Assembly: GCF_001625305.1 (NCBI RefSeq)
Contig: NW_017803224.1
Coordinates: 135,047-199,046 of the forward strand
DNA from: Branchiostoma belcheri
Taxonomy: Eukaryota > Chordata > Leptocardii > Amphioxiformes > Branchiostomatidae
Length of the DNA: 64,000 nucleotides
Direction of reading: 5' to 3'
Below the pieces are notes generated by a model, which was not told the DNA's origin, made no database searches, and worked only from the letters and a program-made list of their open reading frames with translations. This document shows, one piece after another, positions 47,014-56,703 of this stretch (position 1 is its first letter; each line of letters begins with the position of its first letter). Made by a program: the position numbers and the translations under genes.

Positions 47014-47463
47014 GGCCACACCGCCTTAATTTTATGGATGACACCCGCGCGCGCATTGATTTTCGCCTGTTTTCAACAAAAGAAGAAGAAGATCACGTCC
47101 ACCAAGGCTCTGGCCTGGCTCTAGGCCTGGGTACTCCATGGTTAGCGACAATACGGAGCCTGTGGTAACTCTGGAGGATGGCACCCAGGCTACCGAAGCT
47201 CCACGACTCAGTACATACATACAGTGCCGATTCATAAATACCGCAGAAAGCCAGCATGTGCCGGCTTGTCGTAAACGTCGCTATATATACAGTAAGTACT
47301 GCCGCAAATTCACAAGACCAGCTTTGTATTCCTATGGTTTAGTATCATTTTTATTTTTGGCCGGAATTTTCTTTTTAGTCGCCCGTGCGCACTAGTTTGG
47401 GGGTCTTGGTTAACAGATTCGCCCGCTTAAGGATGTCATCCATAAAATCAAGGCTCTTTGGCT
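47014..47463 (+). mobile_element. Harbinger-like MITE, CACACCG subfamily, 450 bp, ATA TSD
   Basis: The left end GGCCACACCGCCTTAATTTT is intact; the right end is decayed (CATAAAATCAAGGCTCTTTGGCT). ATA flanks both sides (47011-47013, 47464-47466). The interior parallels 42058-42487, including GGCACCCAGGCTACCGAAGC. Confidence 0.75.
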
Positions 47464-48025
47464 ATACCCAGCAATATTACAGAGCCGAGCTCCATACAGG
47501 CATCGGTTTTTACAGACTATTACATCAACAAGTAGTTGTATACGACAGTGAAATATTTCGGTTTTTGGGTGCTGGAAAAGGGTCCCTGCTTTTTCCTTAC
47601 CGCTGAGCCCCATTGCTTGGATGATAAGAAGATTGCGCACGTATTAGTGACAGTGATCCGGAACATATAAACCTTATTTTCACGTCACTGCCCTGCAGCA
47701 TGGCGGTTTACTCACAGAAAGGGGATCAAAGAAGCACGTTTTGCACGCGACCACCTGGGGGAGGGAGGTGGAGGACGGGTCTCACATGCACCAAAGCTGA
47801 CGTCACCGCTGGCCAATCAGAAGGCGTAAATACTAACGAGGTTATCTGGTGAAGGACTGGATTCGTGAGTCTCACTGGTGGTGGGTTTTCGGTTCGTTTC
47901 CAAGAAATGGCTGATTTTCAGTCCGCAGAATTAGGGCGATGGATCATAAGTTGACTAGAGAGCTGTAGTCTCGGCTATCAATCAACATGAAAGACCACAG
48001 AGAGCGCAGAGAGAGACCTATTTCG

Positions 48026-49345
48026 TTGTTCCATTCCAAAACAGATTTGGAATACTACGAAGTGAGCTGCATCAATGTATTCGTGGTCCATTCCAAAAAG
48101 ATGATTTGGAACACTACGAAGTGAAATGTATATCTGTATTCCAAAGCCTGATCCATTCCAAAACATGGTTTTGAATACCACAAAGTGAAATGCATCTACA
48201 TGTGTTCCAAAACGTGATCCATTCCAAAACATGGTTTTGAATACTACGAAGTGAAATGCATCTTTCTATATTCCAAAACGTGATCCGTTCCAAAACATGA
48301 TTTGGAACACTACGAAGTGAAATGCATCTCTATTCCAAAACGCAGACCATCAGATTCAAAAAATGATTCGGAATAGTAAAATATATCTGTATTCCAAAAC
48401 GTGATCCATTCCAAAACAAGATTTGGAATACTACATGTACTATGAAGTGAAACGCATTTGTATTCCACAACGCAGTTAATTCCAAAACATTATTTGCAAC
48501 ACTACGAAGTGAAATGCATCATTCTGTATTCCAAAACGTGATCTGGATGACATTCCAAAACATGATTTGGAATACTACGAAGTGAAATATATATCTGTAT
48601 TCCAAAGCGTGATCCATTCCAAAACATGATTTGGAACACTACGAAATGAAATGTATCTGTATTCCAAAACGTGATCCATTCCAAAACATGATTTGGAACA
48701 CTACGAAATGAAATGTATCTGTATTCCAAAACGTGATCCATTCCAAAACATGATTTGGAAAACTACGAAATGAAATGTATCTGTATTCCAAAACGTGATC
48801 CACTCCAAAACATGGTTTTGAATACTACGAAGTGAAATGCATCTTTCTATATTCCAAAACGTGATCCGTTCCAAAACATGATTTGGAACACTACGAAGTG
48901 AAATGCATCTCTATTCCAAAACGCTGACCATCCGATTCAAAAAAATGATTCGGAATAGTAAAATATATCTGTATTCCAAAACGTGATCCATTCCAAAACA
49001 AGATTTGGAATACTACATGTACTACGAAGTGAAATGCATCTGTATTCCACAACGCAGTTAATTCCAAAACATTATTTGCAACACTACGAAGTGAAATGCA
49101 TTATTCTGTATTCCAAAACGTGATCTGGATGACATTCCAAAACATGATTTGGAACACTACGAAGTGAAATATATATCTGTATTCCAAAGCGTGATCCATT
49201 CCAAAACATGATTTGGAACACTACGAAATGAAATGTATCTGTATTCCAAAACGTGATCCATTCCAAACTATGACTTGGAATACTACAAATGTATATCTGT
49301 ATTTTCCAAAACATGATTTTGATTAACACGAAGTAACATCGCATC
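48026..49345. repeat. Satellite array, ~62-bp unit (57-67), about 21 units, higher-order period ~580
   Basis: Each unit contains TTCCAAAACATGATTTGGAA, itself an imperfect palindrome, then CACTACGAAGTGAAATGCAT and TGTATTCCAAAACGTGATCC. Variant units recur at a fixed ~580-bp offset: the CGCAGACCATC variant near 48342 and the CGCTGACCATC variant near 48922, and GATGACATTCC at 48548 and 49131. Minus-strand frames rich in VFQIMFWNGSRFGIQI are products of the repeat. Confidence 0.95.
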
Positions 49346-49538
49346 TGTGAGTTCGACCCGTAGACGGGGGGAGGGGGTTAACGTTATAGTACAAACTTTT
49401 CCCAACAGACTCCACACTGAGATTCCCGCAAGTTCAAAATCGAAAGAATTTCTGTAATGACAGTGCGACAAGAAATATCTCATTGGAGCTGTTTCAGTGC
49501 ACCACTGAAGTCATGAGCCGAATACAATCATGCAGTGA

Positions 49539-49894
49539 GGCCATGTTGATTTGATTATATGGATGACATCCACACGCGCATGAATTTTCGGCCGTTTCCA
49601 AAAAAAATTAACCATACTGTAAATCGTACAAAACAGTTGCAAAATGCGCAACTATATACAGTAAGTTGCAAAAAGAATATCTAAAAACGATACCAATGTC
49701 GTAGAAAATGCCAAAATCAAACAAAAAAGACGAAAATGTAAAGAAATGCATACTCTGTGTCATTTGTTCAACCTTCATGACCACGTAGATTTCATAATGA
49801 AAGCAACTTATGCAAAACTTGTTTTTATTCGCACGCTCGCATCAGTTTTAGGGTTCCCAGAGGATGTCATCCATATAATGAAATCAACATGGCC
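49539..49894 (+). mobile_element. Harbinger-like MITE, ATGTTGATTTG subfamily, 356 bp, TGA TSD
   Basis: GGCCATGTTGATTTGATTAT with ATGGATGACATCC and the inverse ATCAACATGGCC are the ends; TGA flanks both sides (49536-49538, 49895-49897). Confidence 0.9.
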
Positions 49895-50309
49895 TGAACT
49901 CCATGGAGACAAAGACAGTTACAAACTCGCAATTTTTTTCCCGCCCCCAGCTAGTGTCTGGCTCTTTCCTCGTTTCAAAAATGCTCCAGGCGGAATGTTA
50001 TCTTCTTATTTCTAACCAGGATTTGTCAGTGGAATAGCATGACAAAGCCGAGAGTTTTGCTGGGGGCTTTTATCTCTCTACAATATTGATCGGGGATAAG
50101 GAAGAACCCTTTTCGGAAGCACCTATGGCCCAGGAATGCTTGACAATTCAGAAAAGGTTCCGTTTTTGATGCCATCATGTCACTACAGTGTGTAAATGAT
50201 TGGCAGCGTGATGTTCATGTTCCGTCTTGCGTTTTCGAATAAGTTTGTTAAATTCTTTCTTCTTTTTGATATAGCGGTTCTGCCTGCTATGAAATGGTTT
50301 TTAGGGTAA

Positions 50310-50375
50310 GGCCATGTTGATTTGATTATATGGATGACATCCACGCGCGCATGAATTTTAGTCCGTTTCCAAATT
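50310..50375 (+). mobile_element. Truncated Harbinger-like MITE, ATGTTGATTTG subfamily
   Basis: Only the left ~65 bp (GGCCATGTTGATTTGATTAT onward) remain, preceded by TAA. A fragment of the CCTTCGCCAA/CCTCCAT repeat (about 50385-50625) follows directly. Confidence 0.75.
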
Positions 50376-50709
50376 AAAGAAACAAGAATTCTGAGATTTC
50401 ATAACTCCATGAAATATATGAGTTTTTTGTAAATGTTTTTTGTCTCATTGACTATGGAAATAAGGTCGTAACACTAATTAGCACAATCTAGTTCAATTTA
50501 TGGTTTTCTAAATTCAAATTACAATATTTTTAATGTAAAATTCCTCTTCTTTGTCATGATTTATTTCAACACGTCCTCATTAATTATGCAAATGACCTCT
50601 ACATTAACATAATATAGGCATGCCATACTGTAAATCGTATATACAGTCGTGTGAGGCTAATCATCAGCTTCTGTGGTGTTTGGGAGGCAATATGCGGTTC
50701 AACTATGAT

Positions 50710-51010
50710 GCTCAATGATAGCTCAATAGTGAAGAGTGCTCGCTTTGTAACCGGGAGGTCGTGAGTTCAAACCCCGGTCGGGTCATACCAAAGACTTTAA
50801 AAATGGCTAATGCTCCCTTTTCTGCTCAGCACTTAGCATCTCTGAGAAGGGGTGTGGAAAGGTCAATTACACACACAACACTTAACAAGCGTAGCTAGCC
50901 CCCTGCTGTAGTGCACAACTGTGTGGCCCAAGGGCTACAGAAATGGAGATGGGCACCACTCCTATGCTTTGCACAGAGCGAAAGGAGACCTTACTGATGT
51001 GTTGACAGGG
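50710..51010 (+). mobile_element. tRNA-derived SINE
   Basis: A-box-like TAGCTCAATAGT (50719) and B-box-like GAGTTCAAACC (50763) sit in a tRNA-like head with CGGGAGGTCGTGAGTTCAAA. The body has TGGCCCAAGGGCTACAGAAA and GAGATGGGCACC. It abuts a family-A LINE piece; the spacing and decay make it a SINE rather than a functional tRNA gene. Confidence 0.7.
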
Positions 51011-51029
51011 GCTAAAGTCACACCAATAT

Positions 51030-51530
51030 ACCGTCCTTGGTCACACAGATCAGAAACAAGAACAAGAAACAGTCATGCCTTCAAATATCAGAGCTATCAA
51101 CCAAGAGTTGAGGTGTTCAAAAACTCGTATTTCCAAAGAACTATCGTAGAGTGGAACTCGTTGCCACCAAGTACAGTTGGGGCAACATCACTAGAAAGCT
51201 TTAAACAACTCCTGCAATTAAAGATTGAGTGTAACAAGTCGTTCGGTGTGATATAGCTAGCTGCCGCCGCGCCGCGTGCCTGCGAAGCTGGTGTGCTACG
51301 CCGAAGGACGGTTTATACCTAACCTCCGTAGAAGGCTTATAGAACTGGGGGTTTGGTGGTCTTCGGCTGTTTTCTGATTAGCCCAGTTCTAACCAGGCCG
51401 GCTATGCTGTCTATATGCAATCAGAAAATAGAAAAAAAAGCTCCTCAAGACCCTGAAGACCCCCCTAAACCCCAGTTTTTGGCATGCTAAGGAGGCTAGG
51501 TTATACCGGCTATACCGATACAGATTCTTT
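51030..51530 (+). mobile_element. CR1-like LINE (family A) 3' end, copy 2, with nested 181-bp element
   Basis: The frame ending at 51256 contains the C-terminal phrase YQPRVEVFKNSYFQRTIVEW then NSLPPSTVGATSLESFKQLL. The GC-rich tail GCCGCCGCGCCGCGTGCCTG follows. A separate insertion splits the tail at 51320-51500, after which GGCTATACCGATACAG completes it. Confidence 0.85.
51320..51500. mobile_element. Small TIR element, 181 bp, TTATACC direct repeat
   Basis: TTATACC lies on both sides (51313-51319, 51501-51507), while the other two family-A tails have this motif once. The ends are imperfect inverted repeats sharing CTCC, then AACTGGGG(G)TTT(G/A)G and GGTCTTC. Confidence 0.7.
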
Positions 51531-51782
51531 ATTGACACAACAAAAAAGTACAGGGACTTTTGTATGGTCTTCTACAACTTAACTAAAGATCTAACAAAAC
51601 TAAATACATGTGTGGATAACGTCATCTTACGTACAGAGTATATGTATGATGTAACAATAAAGGTTAACTAGTCTCTAACATGTGGTCTCTAAGATCGAAA
51701 CATTCTTTAATGTATTTTCCTATTTGAACACTGTATTGGTTATCTCCCCTGAGAATGTAGTTGCATTTATCTATAGGATACA
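51521..51782 (-). mobile_element. CRACK/Daphne-type LINE (family B) 3' end, copy 1
   Basis: Nearly identical to 56704-56960: minus-strand PIDKCNYILRGDNQYSVQIG and KYIKECFD, stop, then a short 3' region ending TGTCAATAAAGAAT. It directly adjoins the family-A tail in opposite orientation. Confidence 0.8.
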
Positions 51783-52039
51783 GATGACACAGTTCCTCTT
51801 CCCGACACAGACGGTACGTACGGCAAAGCCCGTCGGGGCCCCTGTACGTCATGACAGTAACACGCGACGTTGGGCGGGTTTTACGTCATACCCGCCGGCG
51901 GTAAGCGTCAACATCGCGGGAGGATTTGTAACCATATTACTTCCTACAGACCTCATTACATATCAGTGTGTCACGTTGATGAAGAGACGAATCACGTTCA
52001 TCCGCAGTGCTGTAACCTCTAGGCATCCCTGGAAAAAAA

Positions 52040-52348
52040 AATTCCGCATTGCTACTCTGAGAACGAGAAATAGCCATGCCTTCAAGTACCAGAGTTATCA
52101 ACCAAGGATTGAGGTGTTCAAGAATTCATTCTTTCCTAGAACTATCGCAGAGTGGAACTCGCTGTCACCAAGTACAGTAGGGGCAATGTCATTAGATAGC
52201 TTTAAACAATGTCTAGAGTTATATGTACAAGGGTTAGGTGTAACGAGTCGTCCGGTGTAATGTGGCCAGCTGCCGCCGCGCCGCGTGCCTGCGAAGCTGG
52301 TGTGTTACGCCGAAGGGCGGTTATACCTGCTATACAGATACAGATACT
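52040..52348 (+). mobile_element. CR1-like LINE (family A) 3' end, copy 3
   Basis: The frame ending at 52260 carries RIEVFKNSFFPRTIAEWNSL and SPSTVGAMSLDSFKQCLELY. The same GC-rich tail follows and ends in CAGATACAGATAC. The frame upstream of about 52040 (from 51682) is unrelated sequence read through. Confidence 0.85.
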
Positions 52349-52389
52349 CCAATCCTGAGATAATTGTACCGAATATTTGCTGCAATATC

Positions 52390-52766
52390 ATAAATGAACA
52401 AGAGTTCTACGATCTCTGACTGGTGAAATTATACATTTTTTTTCACATTGATTATGAAAATAGGATGAACTGAACTGAACTGAATGAAAATAAGATCTTC
52501 ATTCCATTTCCATCATGAAGTATATCTACAATCCAAAATTCGTGACCCTAGCATGTCCATATCATGAGATATCAAAACCGGAAGTTCTGCTGCTGAAGTT
52601 CTACCAACGAAAGCCACCAGGGGCCCAAAATGTAACCATTTTTAAGTCTCATCAAGACCTACCCACCTACCAAGTTTCATGACAATGCATTTAAAGATTC
52701 GTGAGTCATGCTATTCAGTTTACCGGACAAACACTACGGAAAACATAACCACCTTGGCGAAGGTAA
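52390..52766 (+). repeat. CCTTCGCCAA interspersed repeat, shortened copy
   Basis: ACAAGAGTTCTACGATCTCT at the start, AGTTCTGCTGCTGAAGTTC in the middle and CACCTTGGCGAAGGTAAG at the end; much of the interior is deleted. Confidence 0.65.
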
Positions 52767-52769
52767 GCA

Positions 52770-53045
52770 TTTTAAAGCCATTCAATACAATTTTAGGGCG
52801 GCAAGGTTACACATTTATTAGCACATTTGCATCAGCATTTCATACTCTGGGCGTTTTGAAACATCACAAAAACAAGCCCCAAGATCAGTCCTTTTCAACG
52901 AGTTTTCACAACTCAAAAATGTCAATATACATTGGAATAGTGTTGTATCAACTTGGTACGTAGATAGGTGAATAGAATATTGACTTTGAAAAATCTGATT
53001 TTACAGCGCTTAAACTGCAATGGGCACCTTTTGAAAGGTACTATC
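52770..53045. mobile_element. TTTAAAGGCA TIR repeat, copy 1
   Basis: Begins TTTTAAAGCCATTCAATACA and ends GCGCTTAAACTGCAATGGGC then ACCTTTTGAAAGG, with internal GCACATTTGCATCAGCATTT and AATATACATTGGAATAGTG. Confidence 0.65.
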
Positions 53046-53078
53046 ACGTCAATTGCTATAGAATGCAGTAGTTGAGGT

Positions 53079-53437
53079 TAAAGGCACTCAATGCGATTTC
53101 AGAGCAGCAAAACTGGAATAAGGAAATCTTTATGATATTGACACATAGAGCTTCACATTCGCACATTTCAATCAGTATTTCATACTTTGGGTATTTAAAA
53201 CTGCAGAAATAAGCTCCAGGATGAGTCCTTTATTTTCTGGGTGGTACCCTAAAAACCATCCAAGGGCCCTTACAGTAACCATTTTCCGTCAGAATTTAGA
53301 GTTTTTTTGCTCCATGAGGGTCAATATACATTGGGATGGTGTGGTTTCAACTCAGTATGTAGATAAGTGGCTAGAATATTGAATTTGAAAAATCTGGTTT
53401 CCAAGCCCTAAAACTACACAGGGTGCCTTTAAAATAA
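53079..53437. mobile_element. TTTAAAGGCA TIR repeat, copy 2
   Basis: TTAAAGGCACTCAATGCGAT at the left and GCCCTAAAACTACACAGGGT then GCCTTTAAAA at the right are inverted. The inner ATGAGTCCTTTATTTTCTGG block is shared with 55165-55200. Confidence 0.75.
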
Positions 53438-53620
53438 GACGTCAGTAGAAGTGAACGCCAGGCAGAAGAATTAGCCAATCAATATTAACCAATCGTGGCG
53501 CGGCGCAGAGAAGACGTCACTGTGTCTGTGACGTCATCGTCTGTCATTGCACGTCGTGTTTTTTTTTTATTCCAGGAACATTTTTTCCATGACGTCATAG
53601 GTTCTATTAAGTCTACATTA

Positions 53621-54121
53621 GGCCTCAACAAGTAAATTTTATGGATGACATCCTCCGCAGACTCCAAATCTAATGCGATATGCGGAAAAAAAACAAGGCG
53701 CGCCAAAGAAAAGGTTCCTACATTTTTAAATTTTGATATCATAAACCTGGTTACACAAGAAATGATACCTATATTGTGCTATCTTTACTGCCAACTATTA
53801 CAACATCCATTTGTCACTGAAAAATAAAAGTTTTCAATCATTGCACAATTGGTTTTGATTCAGTGAACATCACATATAAAAGGGATGAAATGCATCACTG
53901 CATGAAAGTAACAGACAAAACAATAAATCAGAGCCTTATCATGTCTCCTCTCTTCATATTTATTTGCAATCCACGTTCCGGCATGGCAACAGACATATTT
54001 TCCCATTTTCGGCATATTGACCATTTTCAGAGGGCAACAAAATTTCTTCTTTTCTTTTTCCAAAATCAGGCGAAAATTAGCGGCGCGCTGATGTCATCCA
54101 TAAAGATTACTTGCTGTGGCC
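53621..54121 (+). mobile_element. Harbinger-like MITE, CACAGCAAG subfamily, 501 bp, TTA TSD
   Basis: GGCCTCAACAAGTAAATTTT and ...AAGATTACTTGCTGTGGCC are the ends; TTA flanks at 53618-53620 and 54122-54124. The interior is collinear with 36738-37264. Confidence 0.9.
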
Positions 54122-54308
54122 TTATCTGCTAAAGAATTGTGTCTTCTTTAAACGAACGTTGAACGGGCGTCAGCTTTTCTGTGACGTCAATGTCTTTGCC
54201 ACGCCGTGGTCTTTGTTGTTCCAGGATCTTAGATCCATGGCGTCATAGGGTTCTATTCTACATTATCGGATACAGAAATGTATCTTCTTCAAATGAACGT
54301 TGAATACG

Positions 54309-54523
<215 letters not shown>

Positions 54524-54524
<1 letters not shown>

Positions 54525-55388
54525 AAGGCACCCAATGCGAGTTCAGAGCGGTAAACCTGGAATTTCAAAGTCAATGCCCTGGTCTATTTACGTAGTAGGT
54601 TGAGTCAACTCTATCCCATAGCATACTCATATTTTTTGAAGCAAAAAAATTGCAATGTCGCTGACCGAAAATGGTTACTTGTTTCGTACAGTAGTCTGGT
54701 TCTAGCTATTTATTGGTGAAACAAAAATAAATAAAATGGACCTATAGCTTCAGCATGAAAGTTCATCTGAGTTGGTAAGTTACATTATGAAAAACTTAAA
54801 CTTTTCTCCAACTCAAAATTTGACTCACCAGAAATTTTCGACTGAATCACTCAGTCTTCCTCAGTCAAAAATATCTGGTGAGTCAAATTTTGAGTTGGAG
54901 AAAAGTTTAAGTTTTTCATAATAGGACCTATAGCTTGTTTTGGAGCTATTTCAAACGCTTCAAATATGAAAAAAAATGACGGAAATGTGATAAGAAATGG
55001 GAAATTGTCGCCTTGACATTGTTTGGTATGCCAATGGCGATTTTCGGACAGCAGAACTGGAAATATTCTGCATAAGGTAATCTTTGAGATATTTACACAT
55101 ACTGCTTCAGGTTAGCACGTTTGAGTCAGCATTCTCAACTTTGGGCATTTAAAACTGCAGAAATAAGCCCCTAGATGAGTCCTTTATTTTCTGGGTGGTA
55201 CCCTAAAAATCAGCCCAGGGCCCTTCCAGTAACAACTTTTTTCCATCAGAATGTCGGGAATTTTTGCTTTATGGGTCAATATACAATGGAACAGTATTAT
55301 TTTAACTCACTTTGTAGAAAAATGCCTAGAATATTAGCTTTGAAAAATCGGGTTTTCAAGCCCTAAAACTGCTTTGGACTGCCTTTAA
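54524..55388. mobile_element. TTTAAAGGCA TIR repeat, composite third copy
   Basis: TTAAAGGCACCCAATGCGAG at the start and GCCCTAAAACTGCTTTGGAC then TGCCTTTAAAG at the end. The middle restarts at about 55028 (GCCAATGGCGATTTTCGGAC) and holds a foldback insertion, so this is two overlapping members or a rearranged one. 54640-54740 resembles 61700-61800. Confidence 0.65.
54751..54923 (-). mobile_element. 173-bp insertion with 139-bp hairpin and hammerhead-like core, 13-bp TSD
   Basis: GGACCTATAGCTT flanks the insertion at 54738-54750 and 54924-54936. Positions 54784-54922 are a near-perfect hairpin. At its centre, on the minus strand, CTGAGGA is followed by A, a 6-bp stem GACTGA/TCAGTC and GAAA, the hammerhead core order with no core mismatch. 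The long target duplication points to a retro-type insertion. Confidence 0.65.
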
Positions 55389-55446
55389 AGAAGTAGCTCA
55401 CAACTGTAGCAGTGAGGCCCGTAAAGAATTTCATCAGGTTGGTAAA

Positions 55447-55721
55447 CGAATGAATAGCAAAGTTCTTTGATCACAACCATTTATTTTTCACGAGCCGACG
55501 TTTCGATGACCGTCTGTCATCTACATCAGGGCAATTCTGACCGGTTTACTGTGCACTGACGCTAGATGTTACTTGGTGCATAGTGCACTAAAGGTGTTAC
55601 ATGGTTACATAGTGCACTGTTACTTGGTTCACAGTGCTAGTTTGCCCTGATGAAGATGACAGACGGTCATCAAAACGTCGGCTGGTAAAAAGTAAATGTG
55701 ATCAAAGAACTTCGTTATTCG
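55447..55721. mobile_element. Foldback with hammerhead-like motif in both arms
   Basis: GTTCTTTGATCAC on the left is inverted at 55699-55711. Read outward from the centre, each arm has GCCCTGATG(T/A)A, a hairpin GATGAC-AGAC-GGTCATC and then GAAACGTCGGCT (left arm) or AAAACGTCGGCT (right arm). Each arm has one departure from the hammerhead consensus. Confidence 0.6.
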
Positions 55722-55794
55722 TGTAGCTTTGAGGATTTATATAAACCGTATCGAATGTTGGATGACGTACTTTGTGGGGCGTAATCTGGTATTA

Positions 55795-56179
55795 GGCCAT
55801 GTTGATTTGATTATATGGATGACATCCTCTGGGAAGCCCAAAACTGATGCTAGCGTGCGAATAAAAAAAAAGTTTAGCAAAAAAAAAGTTGCTTTCATGA
55901 TGAAATCCACGTGGTCATGAAGGTTGAACAAATGACACAAAGTATGGCGAATCCACTCTTCAAATTCATTTCTTTATATTTTGTCTTTTTCGTTTGATTT
56001 TGGCATTCTTCGACAATGGCTTCGTTTTCAATTATTCATTTTGCAACTTACGGTAAATATTTGCTCAGTTTGCAACAGTTTTGTACGATTTACAGTATGG
56101 TTGAAAACTTTTTTTTTTGGAAACGGCCGAAAATTCATGCGCGCGCGGATGTCATCCATATAATCAAATCAACATGGCC
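55795..56179 (-). mobile_element. Harbinger-like MITE, ATGTTGATTTG subfamily, 385 bp, TTA TSD
   Basis: Ends GGCCATGTTGATTTGATTAT and its inverse ...AAATCAACATGGCC; TTA on both sides (55792-55794, 56180-56182). The interior is in reverse orientation to 49539-49894. Confidence 0.9.
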
Positions 56180-56309
56180 TTACTCACAATAGGATTACAA
56201 AGCTTCGGAGCGGTAGAGCTACCTCACGTTTCTGGGTCTAGTCCGTATCAAAGGAACTATGTGTGTTTATGTAACGTTTTTTTTTTATATAACGAAATGT
56301 AATTTTGTT

Positions 56310-56688
56310 TGTTTAACCGGTAAACCGCCTTTAGGCGTAACACACCAGTTTTGTACATGTACGCACATGTAAAATCTAGCTGCGTAAGACCGGACTGTAA
56401 GGTTTGAACCACTCACACCGGGAAGGTCCCCTACTCTTTTCGATAAGTGCGATGGGTTCTTTAACGTGCGTGGGGTGTGGCTCTCCCCAAACACGGGACC
56501 TCCATTTAACGTCCTATCCGAGGGACGCCCCTAACCGAAGGTAGGTACTCATTTCCACCTGAGTGAAGTGAGGAAAGTCGTGTAAAGTGCCTTTCCCAAG
56601 GACACAAGATCGGTGACATGGGCAGGATTCGAACCAGCGACCTCTTGAGTGTGAGTCGAATGCGCTACCGACTGCGCCACACGACCCC
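56310..56688 (-). mobile_element. tRNA-headed SINE with Deu-like core and LINE-shared tail
   Basis: On the minus strand: A box TGGCGCAGTCGG (56668-56679), B box GGTTCGAATCC (56625-56635), then a body with GGACGTTAAATGGAGGTCCC and GCACGTTAAAGAACCC, which resembles the Deu core of DeuSINEs (an amphioxus member is known). The tail CTGGTGTGTTACGCC then TAAAGGCGGTTTACC matches the 3' end of the family-A LINE copies at 44.4, 51.3 and 52.3 kb. It is about 379 bp and well preserved. Confidence 0.85.
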
Positions 56689-56703
56689 ACGCAATGCATG
56701 TTT

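Noticed and set aside
48502-49344. Minus-strand frames with repeated FWNGSRFGIQIYI
   Set aside because: Satellite monomers of ~62 bp read through; no start, domain or non-repeat context.
48026-49345. Possible CRISPR-like array
   Set aside because: No unique spacers, units too long and variable, and the DNA is eukaryotic.
56620-56690. tRNA gene on the minus strand
   Set aside because: A and B boxes are present but the sequence continues into a SINE body with a LINE-type tail; it is a SINE head.
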